NCBI RefSeq assembly: GCF_029910215.1
Contig: NZ_CP110395.1
Span: 496,001-560,000 of the forward strand
Source of the DNA: Paraburkholderia sp. D15
GTDB lineage: Bacteria; Pseudomonadota; Gammaproteobacteria; Burkholderiales; Burkholderiaceae
Length of the DNA: 64,000 bases
Direction: 5' to 3'
Positions 36,501-44,613 of this stretch are shown piece by piece. Every line of letters starts with the position of its first letter. Position 1 is the stretch's first letter. Made by a program: the position numbers and the translations under genes. The notes under the pieces are model-generated. The model searched no databases, was not told where the DNA came from, and saw only the letters and a program-made list of their open reading frames with translations.

Positions 36501-38016
36501 CATTGCGCCCGACGTGCAGGCGAAGCTTTTCGAGCCGTTCGTGCAGGCGGAGTCATCGACCACGCGCCGGTTCGGTGGCACCGGGCTCGGCTTGACGATC
36601 TGCCGCAAGCTGATCGAACTGATGGAGGGCTCGCTCGCGCTGCAGAGCGAACCCGGTTGCGGCACGCGCATGACCGTGCGGCTCGGCATGCCGGTCGAGG
36701 CGTTGCATTACTCGGTCAGCGCGTTGCGTGGCAAGCGCGCGGTCGTGGTGACCGGCGACGTGCGCGTCGCCCGGGCTCTCATGCATTTCGGCAAGGCGCT
36801 TGGGCTCGAACTGCGTCATGTCGCGCCTGGCTCGGACGAACTCGGCGACCGCCTGATGTTTGCCAGGCTGGACCTGTTATTCGCGACCGAAGACGTGCGA
36901 TTGCCGGAAGGCGTTCTGCCTGCCTCGCGCATCGTCTGTCTGACGGAAAAGCCGAAGCCCACCGGTTATCGCATCATCGACGACAAGGTGCGGGTTAGCG
37001 TCAATCCGATTTCCTGGCGCGGGCTCGGCGCCGCGTGTGCGGCGGCGCTGACCGGGCTGCCGACAGTGGCGCCGCGTCTCGCGGGCATGCGCTCCGCCGA
37101 AGGCGGCGCCGTGCCGCCGGACCGGGAGCGCGCGATTGCCAGCGGCCGCTTGATCCTCGTCGCGGAGGATCATCCGGTCAATCAGGAGTTGATCCGTCAT
37201 CAACTGGCGCTGCTCGGCTTTGCCTGCGATGTCGCGAACGATGGCGCCGAGGCGTTGGCCGCACTGGAGCATACCCGCTACGGCTGTTTGATCACGGATT
37301 GCCATATGCCGAATCTGTCCGGCTACGAACTCACACGGCGGATTCGCGCGAAAGAGGCGAGCGGCGAGCATCGTTTGCCGATTCTGGGCATCACGGCGAA
37401 CACGGCACCGGAAGATCTGAATCTGTGCCGCGAAGCAGGCATGGATGACAGCCTCGTGAAACCGACGCGGCTCGCTACGTTGCGCGATTATCTGAGCCGC
37501 TGGTTCGGCGCGAGTGTTGGTACCAGCGCCGGCGTGGGCTCGGGCATCGGCTCCGGTTCGATAAACAGCGGCGGCACCGATTCCGCAGCGCACGACTCAC
37601 CCGCCGAGGCGACGAGCGCGTCGATTCCCGCAGTCCAGCCGTCCACAGGTAGCGCACAGCAGGGCAGCGAACCGTTCACGCCGGTCGATCTCAGCTATAT
37701 GACGCAACTGTGGGGCAGTGAATCGACGGTCAAGGCGTTGCTCGATTCGTTCGTCTCGTCGGTGCGCGAGGATATGGCGGCGTTGGCGCCGCTGCTCGAG
37801 CAAAAACAGACCGAACGTGTGCGGGAATGGCTGCATCGGGTGGCGGGCGCGGCGAGCGTGTTGCAATATTCGCCACTGTTCAAGGCGCTCGAAGCATATC
37901 GCCGCGACATCAGCGGCATGTCGCCGGAACAGGTGCGCGTGGATGGGCTGGCACTGATCTCGACGTGCAATGCCATGCTCGACGGCATCGAGCAGCAGGC
38001 AGCGTTGTTGTCCTGA
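33520..38016 (+). CDS. BvgS/EvgS-like hybrid sensor histidine kinase
   Basis: The 1498-residue protein has, in order: a signal peptide (MRRVFRRLSLCLLALFFLCV); two tandem Venus-flytrap (SBP_bac_3) sensor domains (about residues 45-265 and 285-510); one transmembrane helix (about 525-548); a PAS domain (about 570-690) and a second PAS-like segment; HisKA with phospho-acceptor His841 in MMSHEIRTPMNG; HATPase_c with LLGNAIKFTP, VADTGIGIAP and GGTGLGLTIC; a degenerate receiver-like region; a receiver with Asp1260 (ITDCHMPNLSG); a Gly/Ser linker; and an Hpt domain with His1439 (WLHRVAGAA). This is the full four-step relay of BvgS and EvgS. Likely targets are the three upstream BvgA-like regulators. 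GTG 33475 is an alternative start. Confidence 0.93.
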   Translation: MRRVFRRLSLCLLALFFLCVGQEPGFAQASGDVARAEGTREVPAKLVVGVLAGGWLPFESLQDGALSGMSIDYLRALLGPDTRIEAQTFPDLPHLLAAACAGQVDLVTSIARTPERERCLKFTAPYFRSSVSAVVRRDGETYTTSTQLRATRIAVEKSFALERLLRERFPRARFQTFANTRAALDAVVLGHADVYLGFTPTVRHALATEDFRALHVAFEEASKTSELRFGVPPGQIALRDRLNRALASLDPAHDAALRARWLSGNFDAQPVPGVPSLLLTPQEKSWLASLPPLPVGFDSGWPPFSYVDDAGRPSGVAADYLSYLSRTLGIVFTRAPIGNWPATIEAFQRGELALVATASSGDPRLKDARFSQPYESYPLVIVGRDDEPVARSPGDFAARRIVVPSHIAGAAPHALEGIEPGHIAITPSLDDALAMVAANEADVLIGNVAAVDIALKRRYDNVLKILGMAGDADALSFAVRADLSPLDQLIDRALRAMPLAERQRIRQKWINGREPETGTWSVTALRLLPLLIGIGVVLLVTLRACLLLQHEVRLRRKIERDLALQLSFQETMMKMVPYPLVAKDFDGRYIAVNQAYEEACGLPREAVIGRTATEVQCWGEANSRILDRMTREMLKGGETAQAELQFERKDGDLRHGLFWTSSCRDSDGKPVCVLGTMVDITDIRRAEMLARETERRLFDVTRSLPAVVFQLRRTADGVYSFPYIGGDTRHLPGGVGAANPGKVDFRRVCEQDRGFVIAELEHSARCETPVHLEFRFKGDGGLSWVRAELVPRREAAGSVVWSGFWVDASVERARSEELARARDVAEAASRAKDDFFAMMSHEIRTPMNGVLGLVEVLERTPLNADQSEMLSMIHESAGALLQILDDLLDYSKIDAGRLTIEAEPIDIRELVDNAVGLLAGRAHEKGLKVRVDIAPQVAALVRGDSVRFRQILFNLLGNAIKFTPAGEVDVRVSVVAQTDGAQTLEMTVADTGIGIAPDVQAKLFEPFVQAESSTTRRFGGTGLGLTICRKLIELMEGSLALQSEPGCGTRMTVRLGMPVEALHYSVSALRGKRAVVVTGDVRVARALMHFGKALGLELRHVAPGSDELGDRLMFARLDLLFATEDVRLPEGVLPASRIVCLTEKPKPTGYRIIDDKVRVSVNPISWRGLGAACAAALTGLPTVAPRLAGMRSAEGGAVPPDRERAIASGRLILVAEDHPVNQELIRHQLALLGFACDVANDGAEALAALEHTRYGCLITDCHMPNLSGYELTRRIRAKEASGEHRLPILGITANTAPEDLNLCREAGMDDSLVKPTRLATLRDYLSRWFGASVGTSAGVGSGIGSGSINSGGTDSAAHDSPAEATSASIPAVQPSTGSAQQGSEPFTPVDLSYMTQLWGSESTVKALLDSFVSSVREDMAALAPLLEQKQTERVREWLHRVAGAASVLQYSPLFKALEAYRRDISGMSPEQVRVDGLALISTCNAMLDGIEQQAALLS

Positions 38017-38114
38017 TGGCGCGTGCCATGCCGCGGAAAAAACGTGGACGAAAACGCAGCACTCAACGCGTGCAAGAAACGCACAACGAACAACGCGCAA
38101 CAAAAAACGCAGGC

Positions 38115-38141
38115 GAAAAAAAACGCGGCCGAAGCCGCGTT
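38115..38141 (-). terminator. Minus-strand intrinsic terminator
   Basis: Read on the minus strand, AACGCGGC-TTCG-GCCGCGTT is followed by eight T residues in total. On the plus strand the same hairpin is followed by TAAAG rather than a T run, so its direction points to a minus-strand transcript, although no annotated minus-strand gene ends here. Confidence 0.7.
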
Positions 38142-38300
38142 AAAGATTTGGAGACATCCTTCGATGAAGGAGTCACTTCTCGCAGACGGAAGCATAGCCG
38201 GGTTAGCCCCAATTATTCACCACAAAATACGCAAATAACTGTTTGAAGAAATCGTACGAGCGCGTCATCGCGCTGACCGATCCGCTGTCCCCAAAATCGC
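38142..38300 (-). ncRNA. Candidate small RNA or small-ORF transcript (boundaries uncertain)
   Basis: A strong minus-strand terminator without an upstream gene implies a short transcript. The interval holds a second hairpin (CCTTC-ATC-GAAGG, near 38155-38172). It also holds a 21-codon minus-strand frame at 38203-38268 (MTRSYDFFKQLFAYFVVNNW then Gly and TAA) with a weak ribosome site. It could be an sRNA, a small protein mRNA, or the 3' end of an antisense transcript to the kinase region. The 5' end is a guess. Confidence 0.3.
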
Positions 38301-38388
38301 CATCGTCCGGAAATTTGAACTAGTATGTGGTGGCCCCGCGCGCTGCCGAACACGTCGGTGCGGCGGTGCATCAAGTCCGGAGAAGACC

Positions 38389-38823
38389 ATGATTGCGCTG
38401 CGAAAATTGAATCTGGCTGTGGTGGTGTGGGCGTTGGCGTCGGGTGCCGCGTTCGCGGATACGGTGGCGTTGAAGGCGGATCTCGAACCGTCGAGCGAAG
38501 TGCCGCCGCGTGTGAGTCACGGGCACGGCATGCTGAACGCCACGTTCGATACCTCGACCAAATCCTTGCAATGGACCGTCACGTACGAAGGCTTGAGCGG
38601 TCCCGCGACCGCCGCGCACTTCCACGGTCCGGCGCCGGTGGGGCAGAACGCCAAGGTGCAGGTGCCGATCGACAAGGACGCGCTGGCCAGTCCGATCAAG
38701 GGCTCGGCGGCGCTCACCGAACAGCAGGTGACCGATCTGATGGCTGGGCAGTGGTACTTCAACGTCCACACCGCGCAGAATCCGACCGGTGAGATTCGCG
38801 GCCAGGTTTTGCCGGCGAATTAA
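38389..38823 (+). CDS. CHRD-domain exported protein
   Basis: The 144-residue protein has a signal peptide (MIALRKLNLAVVVWALASGA, cleaved after AFA) and one CHRD domain: ADLEPSSEVPPRVSHGHGML, YEGLSGPATAAHFHGPAP and the C-terminal NPTGEIRGQVLP. CHRD is a beta-fold first seen in chordin; in bacteria it occurs in small exported proteins of unclear role. The conserved AHFHGPA histidines suggest metal binding. It stands alone between the kinase and hydrolase genes. Confidence 0.9.
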   Translation: MIALRKLNLAVVVWALASGAAFADTVALKADLEPSSEVPPRVSHGHGMLNATFDTSTKSLQWTVTYEGLSGPATAAHFHGPAPVGQNAKVQVPIDKDALASPIKGSAALTEQQVTDLMAGQWYFNVHTAQNPTGEIRGQVLPAN

Positions 38824-38975
38824 TCCCGCGCCACCTTTGACTCCGCCGGTAAATCGCGCCGTGCCGCACCGGCCGCGATTTGCCGGTAACGTTTTCAGGA
38901 TTAGAAGCCGCTGCCCACCGGCGCCGCCGCGAACGCACGTACCATGGCGGGACCTCAACGAAGGAGAGCGTCCCG

Positions 38976-39941
38976 ATGAGCTGGCAAAGCGCACTCGCAT
39001 GCTGGTATCTGCGCCGGCAGTTTCGCCCTGAAACTCAGAAGCCGCGTATCAACGTCGAACGGGCGCGGGCGCTGACCGCGAAACGGGTATGGTCGCCGCG
39101 CGTGCCTGGCGGCTGGCGTCTGCGTGAGTTGTACAGCGCTAACGACACGCCCTTGCGAGGCGAATGGCTCGAACCCGCGAGCGAATCGTCATCGCTTCGC
39201 GACGGCCCCACCGTGCTGTATTGCCACGGCGGCGGCTACTACTTCTGTTCTCCGCAAACGCATCGCGCGCTGGTGTTCGGCCTCGCGACGCGCGCCGATG
39301 CCGCCGTCTTTTCGCTCGGCTACCGGCTCGCGCCCGAGCATCGTTTTCCGGCCGCGCTGGATGACGCCACCGCCGCGTATCGTCGATTGATCGCGGACGG
39401 CATCGCACCGAAGTCGATCGTGATCGCCGGCGATTCGGCCGGCGGTGGGCTCGCGCTGGCCACCCTGGTGGCGTTGCGGGACGCCGGCGATCCGCTGCCG
39501 GCCGGCGGTCTGCTGTTCTCGCCGTGGACCGATCTCGCGGCGACGGGCGACAGCATCCGCACCAACGATGGCCGAGACCCGATGTTCAGCGGTCCCGCGA
39601 TCGGTCCGGCCGCGAAGCTGTATCTGGGCGACACGCCCGCCACGCATCCGCATGCGTCGCCGGTCTACGCGGACCTGCACGGTTTGCCGCCGCTCTTCAT
39701 GATGGCGGGCGACACCGAAGTGTTGCTCGACGACTCCCGGCGTGTGGCCGACAACGCGCGAGCGGCGGGCGTCGAATGCGAATTCGAGGTGTGGAAAAAC
39801 GTGCCGCACGTGTGGCCGATCTTCACGCCGTTCCTGCCCGAAGCGAAGCGCGCGCTCGATCGTTCGGCAGCGTTCGTGCGGCGCGTGACGAGCGGCGCCG
39901 CGCCGTCCACTCAGCCGTCGAGCGCGATGTCGATGGTTTGA
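38976..39941 (+). CDS. Alpha/beta hydrolase, hormone-sensitive lipase (HSL) family
   Basis: The 321-residue enzyme has the oxyanion-hole motif HGGGYYF (about residue 79), the nucleophile elbow GDSAGGG (about residues 151-157) and an HSL-type YRLAPEHRFPA segment. Triad partners are probably the Asp in AGDTEVLLDDS and the His in VPHVWPIF. It hydrolyses short-chain esters; the natural substrate is unknown. ATG 38976 follows AAGGAGAG. Its last 31 bases overlap the 3' end of the convergent EcsC-like gene. Confidence 0.92.
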   Translation: MSWQSALACWYLRRQFRPETQKPRINVERARALTAKRVWSPRVPGGWRLRELYSANDTPLRGEWLEPASESSSLRDGPTVLYCHGGGYYFCSPQTHRALVFGLATRADAAVFSLGYRLAPEHRFPAALDDATAAYRRLIADGIAPKSIVIAGDSAGGGLALATLVALRDAGDPLPAGGLLFSPWTDLAATGDSIRTNDGRDPMFSGPAIGPAAKLYLGDTPATHPHASPVYADLHGLPPLFMMAGDTEVLLDDSRRVADNARAAGVECEFEVWKNVPHVWPIFTPFLPEAKRALDRSAAFVRRVTSGAAPSTQPSSAMSMV

Positions 39942-40750
39942 TAGGCCGCTTCGATCACTGCCTCGCCATACTGCCGCTCCAGCCGCCGCACGGTGAAGTG
40001 GCCGTGCGCGACCTGCTGGAAATGGTCGATGAACACCGTGTTGACCATCGCGCCGAGTACCGCGCCGATCGCCGGAATCGATTTCGCGGCGATCTGTTCG
40101 CTGACCTGCACCGAGAAGCGCGCGGCGATGGTGTTGAGCAGGCGAAGCAAGGCCGCCGAGCCATGCGCGGTGAAACCCTTCGTCGCGATTTCGGACGACG
40201 CCTTCGACACCGCCTGCGCCAGCGCGCCGCGCATGATGAAGTAGCCGAAGTCGGCGTCGTCGTCGGCGCTGGAGGTGCCGCCCATGCCGAGCACGGTCAG
40301 GCATTGCAGCTGGGTATCGATCGAGCTCAGATCCTCGCCCTCGCTGCGCGCAATGTCGCAGATCGAGCGGAACATCAGCGTGGTCGTCACCGGCAACTCC
40401 ACCGGCAGCGCGAACAGCCCGAACGCCCCGCCGGCCGCGCCGGTGGTCGCCACCGCGAACTTGTGCAGCAGGTTGCTCGGCCGGTCGGGCACGATCAACG
40501 GCGCCGCGTCGCGCCGGCCGAGCGTGCGCAGCGCGATCGACAGGCATTTGCGCAAGGCCAGCTCGGTGGCGTCGGTGACCTTGGCGTTGGCGAACGCCGG
40601 CATGCGCGACATCAGCTTCTCCAGCGGCGAACCGACGATGCTGGCCAGTTTCATCGCCAACGCCGGGCTTTCCAGTTCGTGTTTGGCGCGCCGCAGTGCG
40701 GCGAGGTCTTCGTCCGATAAGGATTGTGCTGCGAGCGAACTCGGCTCCAT
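39911..40750 (-). CDS. EcsC-family protein
   Basis: The 279-residue protein has the alanine-rich helical composition and the central hydrophobic stretch (FAVATTGAAGGAFGLFALPV, about residues 97-116) seen in EcsC-like proteins, with LPVELPVTTTLMFRSICDIA as the most recognisable part. EcsC is associated with the Bacillus ABC transporter EcsAB; the role of the proteobacterial homologues is not known. It is divergent from the DHA2 transporter gene and overlaps the HSL hydrolase gene at its 3' end. Confidence 0.82.
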   Translation of the reverse strand: MEPSSLAAQSLSDEDLAALRRAKHELESPALAMKLASIVGSPLEKLMSRMPAFANAKVTDATELALRKCLSIALRTLGRRDAAPLIVPDRPSNLLHKFAVATTGAAGGAFGLFALPVELPVTTTLMFRSICDIARSEGEDLSSIDTQLQCLTVLGMGGTSSADDDADFGYFIMRGALAQAVSKASSEIATKGFTAHGSAALLRLLNTIAARFSVQVSEQIAAKSIPAIGAVLGAMVNTVFIDHFQQVAHGHFTVRRLERQYGEAVIEAAYQTIDIALDG

Positions 40751-40874
40751 GTGCCTCCCTTGGCGTCATGTGGGTTCATTCGTGATTCTTCAGTCGATTT
40801 CCGGCCGGTTTGGCCGACCCACCGCTACGGTAAACCGTCGTGGCGAGTCCCTGCTTAGAGCGCAACACCGTGGT

Positions 40875-40901
40875 ATGATTCCCAATCATTTGACGAGTCA
40901 A
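40875..40901. promoter_or_regulatory. Two adjacent palindromes, candidate MarR operator
   Basis: ATGATT-CCC-AATCAT (40875-40889) and TTGAC-GA-GTCAA (40890-40901) are both perfect inverted repeats lying side by side, 18-44 bases upstream of the DHA2 exporter ATG. MarR proteins bind short palindromes near promoters, and a MarR gene ends this operon, so autoregulation here is plausible. The second palindrome also contains a TTGACG -35-like hexamer. Confidence 0.5.
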
Positions 40902-40918
40902 CTGTTGCTCTATCAAAA

Positions 40919-42514
40919 ATGGCTGTCCATACCGCCGCCCACCATTCGAGTGGGCAAGTCTTACCGTTCCGTGAATCGCTACTGGCGATGCTCGGCATCT
41001 CCTTCGTCACGATGCTCGTCGCGCTCGACCAAACCGTGGTCGGCACCGCGCTGCCCACCATCGTGGCCGAACTCAAGGGCTTCGAGCTGTACGCGTGGGT
41101 CGCCACGTCGTATCTGCTGACCTCGGTCATCACCGTGCCGATTTTCGGCCGGCTCGGCGATTACTACGGGCGCAAGCCGTTCGTGATCGCGTCGATCGTC
41201 GTGTTCACCGGCGCGTCCGTGCTGTGCGGCGCGGCGAACAGCATGCTGTTCCTCGTGCTCGCGCGCGGGCTGCAAGGCATCGGCGGCGGCATGCTGGTCG
41301 GCACCGCGTTCGCGTGCATCCCCGATCTGTTTCCCGACTCCGTGGTGCGTTTGCGCTGGCAGGTGCTGATGAGTTCGGCGTTCGGCATCGCCAACGCGGT
41401 GGGGCCGTCGCTCGGCGGTTTCCTCACGCAGTACTACGGCTGGCGGTCGGTGTTCTATGTGAATCTGCCGGTCGGCTTGCTGTCGTTGTTTTTTGTCTGG
41501 CGTTTTCTGCCGCACCTCCGGCATGTCGAGCACACAGGTAAGATGCGGCTCGACTGGCCCGGCGCCGCGTTGATCGCCGTCGCGCTCGGCTCGCTGCAAC
41601 TGTTCGTCGAATTGCTGCCCAAGCATGGCGTCACGCTGGGCGCACTCGCGCTGCTCGTGTTGAGCGTCGCGTCCGCCTACGCGCTGTGGCAATGGGAAAA
41701 GCGTTGCCCGACCGCGATCCTGCCCGTCGACATGTTCCGCAATCGCAGCCTGGCCGCGCTCTTCACGCTGGCCGTGCTGGGCGGCTTCTCGATGTTCTCG
41801 CTGCTGTTCTACGCGCCGCTGCTGTTCCAGGGCGGCTTCGGCATGTCGCCGAAAGAAGCGGGGCTGGTGATCACGCCACTGGTGGTGTTCATCACGATCG
41901 GCAGTATCGCGAACGGGCGGATCGTGTCGCGTGTGCGCAATCCGAATCTGATGCTGTACGTCGGTTTCGCGCTTCTCGCATTCGCCTGTCTCGGCGTGGT
42001 CGTCGCGACGCGCGCGATGCCGCAATGGCTGCTGATGTCGTTCATGGTGATCGGCGGATTGGGGCTGGGCTTCGTGATGCCGAATCTGACGATCTTCGCG
42101 CAGCAGACCGCCGGCCGCGAGCACCTTGGTATCGCGACAGCGCTGCTGCAGTCGCTGCGGATGATCGGCGGGATGATCGGCACGGCGTTGACCGGCACGC
42201 TGGTCACGCATATGTACGCGAGCGGCGTGCGCAGCGCGCTGGAGAACGACCACGCGTCGCAATGGTTCAACGATCTCGGCGATCCGCAGATCCTGATCAA
42301 TCGCGACGCGCAGGACACCTTGCTCGGTCAGTTGACGCACGCCGGCCACAACGGCGCGATGCTGCTCGAAAGCGCGCGCGAGGCGCTCGTCGCGGCGATC
42401 CATCTCGGGCTCGCGATGGCGGCGGTGATTGCCGTGGTGTCGGTATGGCAAAGCCGCCGGGTGCCGCCGGTCAAGCTGCAACGCAAGCTCGAACCGGTGA
42501 TTCACGCGGATTGA
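40919..42514 (+). CDS. MFS multidrug transporter, DHA2 (EmrB/QacA) family
   Basis: The 531-residue protein has about 14 transmembrane helices, motif A in GRLGDYYGRKPFVI (about residues 77-90) and the DHA2 motif D1-like start MLVALDQTVVGTALPTI (about residues 32-48). These exporters pump drugs or bile-salt-like compounds using the proton gradient. A MarR regulator gene follows after 30 bp, the usual emrR-emrB-type pairing in another order. ATG 40919 has only a weak ribosome site; an alternative start (Met24) would shorten the cytoplasmic lead. Confidence 0.92.
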   Translation: MAVHTAAHHSSGQVLPFRESLLAMLGISFVTMLVALDQTVVGTALPTIVAELKGFELYAWVATSYLLTSVITVPIFGRLGDYYGRKPFVIASIVVFTGASVLCGAANSMLFLVLARGLQGIGGGMLVGTAFACIPDLFPDSVVRLRWQVLMSSAFGIANAVGPSLGGFLTQYYGWRSVFYVNLPVGLLSLFFVWRFLPHLRHVEHTGKMRLDWPGAALIAVALGSLQLFVELLPKHGVTLGALALLVLSVASAYALWQWEKRCPTAILPVDMFRNRSLAALFTLAVLGGFSMFSLLFYAPLLFQGGFGMSPKEAGLVITPLVVFITIGSIANGRIVSRVRNPNLMLYVGFALLAFACLGVVVATRAMPQWLLMSFMVIGGLGLGFVMPNLTIFAQQTAGREHLGIATALLQSLRMIGGMIGTALTGTLVTHMYASGVRSALENDHASQWFNDLGDPQILINRDAQDTLLGQLTHAGHNGAMLLESAREALVAAIHLGLAMAAVIAVVSVWQSRRVPPVKLQRKLEPVIHAD

Positions 42515-42544
42515 TATTCAGACTTACCGTTTTACTGAAAGGCT

Positions 42545-43051
42545 ATGGAAGAACAGGATCACGTCGCCGTCATGCAGCAATTCGGGCGCACTTACCGGGC
42601 GTTCATGTCGGCGTTCGAGGCGCAGGTCGGCCACCCGTTGCCGCGCTGGCGTATCCTGCTCGCGCTGCACGATCAGGACGGCGAGTCGTCGCAGAAGCGG
42701 CTGGTGGAGCGTTTGCGGGTGGATCCGGGCGCGCTGACGCGGCAATTGAAAGCGCTCGAAGGGCTCGGCTGGATCGCCCGCAGCATGGACGAGCGCGACA
42801 ACCGCGTGACCAATGTGCGGCTGACCGACGCCGGTATGGCCGCGATCCGCGAAAGCCTGCCGCGCCGCAAGGTGTTCATTCACGACACCATGGCGGCGTT
42901 GCCGGACGACGTGCTGGGCGCGCTGTCGGGTGCGTTGAAGATGCTCGAAGCGCGGATCGGCGAAGTGGTCTCGGAGGCGAACGACGTGCCGGATGCGGCC
43001 GCCACGCAACCGGCCGGTGCAACTCACGAAGAAGCGCCGGCGAGAAGTTAA
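42545..43051 (+). CDS. MarR-family transcriptional regulator
   Basis: The 168-residue protein has a MarR winged-helix domain: helices around LPRWRILLALHDQDGESSQK, a recognition region VDPGALTRQLKALEGLGWIA, and the wing DERDNRVTNVRLTDAG (residues about 80-95, including the conserved DxRxxxVxLT-type pattern). It is probably the ligand-released repressor of the preceding DHA2 exporter. The start ATG 42545 follows the exporter stop by 30 bp with a GAAAGG site. Confidence 0.93.
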   Translation: MEEQDHVAVMQQFGRTYRAFMSAFEAQVGHPLPRWRILLALHDQDGESSQKRLVERLRVDPGALTRQLKALEGLGWIARSMDERDNRVTNVRLTDAGMAAIRESLPRRKVFIHDTMAALPDDVLGALSGALKMLEARIGEVVSEANDVPDAAATQPAGATHEEAPARS

Positions 43052-43170
43052 GCCGTTGCGGCTCGACGCGCCGCCGCGACGTGTCGATCAGAGCCTTGAT
43101 GCAAAGCCCCGCCTCGCGAACAGCGCGCCTCACTTGATCACGAGACGAGGCGCGCCACTCACTCCCAACC

Positions 43171-44448
43171 TCAGAAAAACGTCTCGATCACTTCGGTGAC
43201 GCGATAAGCCGGATCGACCACCAGCACCTGACGCCACTTGTCGAACGTCAGGCAGGGGTGCGAGATGTCGAACGCGATCATGTCGCCCACCTTCAGATCG
43301 GCGCCGGCGGGAATCCGCAGGTAGGCGTGCTGATCCATCATCCCGAAGATTTCCCAGCCTTCGCTCGCCTCGACGTCGCGCGGCGCTTCGTTGCCCGGGC
43401 GATAGTGACGCGACGGTTCCGGCATGCCCGCGTCGAACGCGGCGTCGCGTTTGCCGAGGCCGATGATCGCGCGGTCCGGTTCGGGGATCGACTGCACGTA
43501 CGCCCACAATTGCAACGCCGGCAGCAAACCTTCGCCCATCTTTTTGGCCACCGGATTACGCGCGAAGATATCGGTCTGCGCCTTGCGGTAGACGCCCACG
43601 TCATGCGTCAAATAGCAGCCGGGGCGCAGCACGACCTCGACCTTGCCGGTTTCCGACGCCTTCACGAATTCCTCCGCGACCACGTCGTACCAGGCCGAAC
43701 CCGCGCCCGACAACACCGCCGGCGTGCGCGCGAAGCGGTCTTCGTCGACGAGCGCGCGCGTGATCGCGACCGCGCTTTGCAGGAACTCGCGCACTTCGTG
43801 TTCTTCCTTCAGCACGCCCTCGTACAACTCGACGCCGGCCAGCTTCAGCACATCCGGATAGCGCGCGATCGCATCGAGCACCGCGGTGCGCTGCGCGTCG
43901 TCGCGCACACCCGTGCGGCCGCCCGGCACGCCGAGTTCGAGCAACACCTGCAGGGGCTTCTTCACCGACGTGAAGAACTCGCCCAGTTGCTCGACACCTT
44001 CCACGGAATCGACCAGACAGAAGAACTCGAAGTCCGGGTCGCTCAGCAACTCGGCGACCATCATCATGTTGTGGCGGCCGACCAGTTGATTGGCCATCAG
44101 CACGCGCGACACGCCGCCGTGATAGGCGGCGCGCACCTGATGCGCGGTGGCGAGCGTGATGCCCCACGCGCCGGTTTCCAGTTGGCGGCGGAACAGTTGC
44201 GGCGCCATGGTGGTCTTGCCGTGCGGCGCGAGCTTGACACCGTATTCCGCGACGAACGCCTGCATCCACTTCAGATTGTGTTCCACGCGATCCGCGTAGA
44301 GCACGGCAGCCGGCAAGCTCACGTCCTCGTTCAGCAGGTTCCATTCGAGACGCGCGGCATCCATCAACTGGATGCTGGTGCCCGGAACCATGCCCAAGCC
44401 CTTGCTATAAGGATCAATCGTTGCGCCCTGATAGTTTGTAACTTTCAT
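43171..44448 (-). CDS. DSD1-like D-amino acid dehydratase/deaminase (PLP)
   Basis: The 425-residue protein has an alanine-racemase-type PLP barrel: the lysine that binds PLP is expected in VKLAPHGKTTMAPQLFRRQL (about residues 68-87), and GVPGGRTGVR and LSGAGSAWYD follow. The C-terminal domain ends with HPCLTFDKWR, where His and Cys resemble the metal site of D-serine dehydratase (DSD1). It should convert a D-hydroxy amino acid such as D-serine or D-threonine to an enamine and then a 2-oxo acid. ATG 44448 follows GGGAG. It is divergent from the RpiR/deacylase/RidA operon. Confidence 0.88.
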   Translation of the reverse strand: MKVTNYQGATIDPYSKGLGMVPGTSIQLMDAARLEWNLLNEDVSLPAAVLYADRVEHNLKWMQAFVAEYGVKLAPHGKTTMAPQLFRRQLETGAWGITLATAHQVRAAYHGGVSRVLMANQLVGRHNMMMVAELLSDPDFEFFCLVDSVEGVEQLGEFFTSVKKPLQVLLELGVPGGRTGVRDDAQRTAVLDAIARYPDVLKLAGVELYEGVLKEEHEVREFLQSAVAITRALVDEDRFARTPAVLSGAGSAWYDVVAEEFVKASETGKVEVVLRPGCYLTHDVGVYRKAQTDIFARNPVAKKMGEGLLPALQLWAYVQSIPEPDRAIIGLGKRDAAFDAGMPEPSRHYRPGNEAPRDVEASEGWEIFGMMDQHAYLRIPAGADLKVGDMIAFDISHPCLTFDKWRQVLVVDPAYRVTEVIETFF

Positions 44449-44613
44449 GTCTCCCAGCTCCATCGTCCAGTTAAATTGAATCAAAGTTGACTTTAGCATG
44501 TTACCGAAAGTACGATGATCGCAGAAATGTTATTTAGTACCACGGCGTGCGCGGTCCGCTGAGGAAGTGGTTTTTTCCCGGCCGGGCGTCCGCGCGGCAT
44601 CCCACAGTCTGCA

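Larger units (their letters stand above)
38017..38388. other. Intergenic region between hybrid kinase and CHRD gene
   Basis: The left part (38017-38120) is A-rich and contains several near-repeats of AACGCA. It is followed by a hairpin that reads as a terminator on the minus strand (38115-38141) and by a possible minus-strand small transcript, listed separately. The right end should hold the CHRD gene promoter. Confidence 0.45.
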
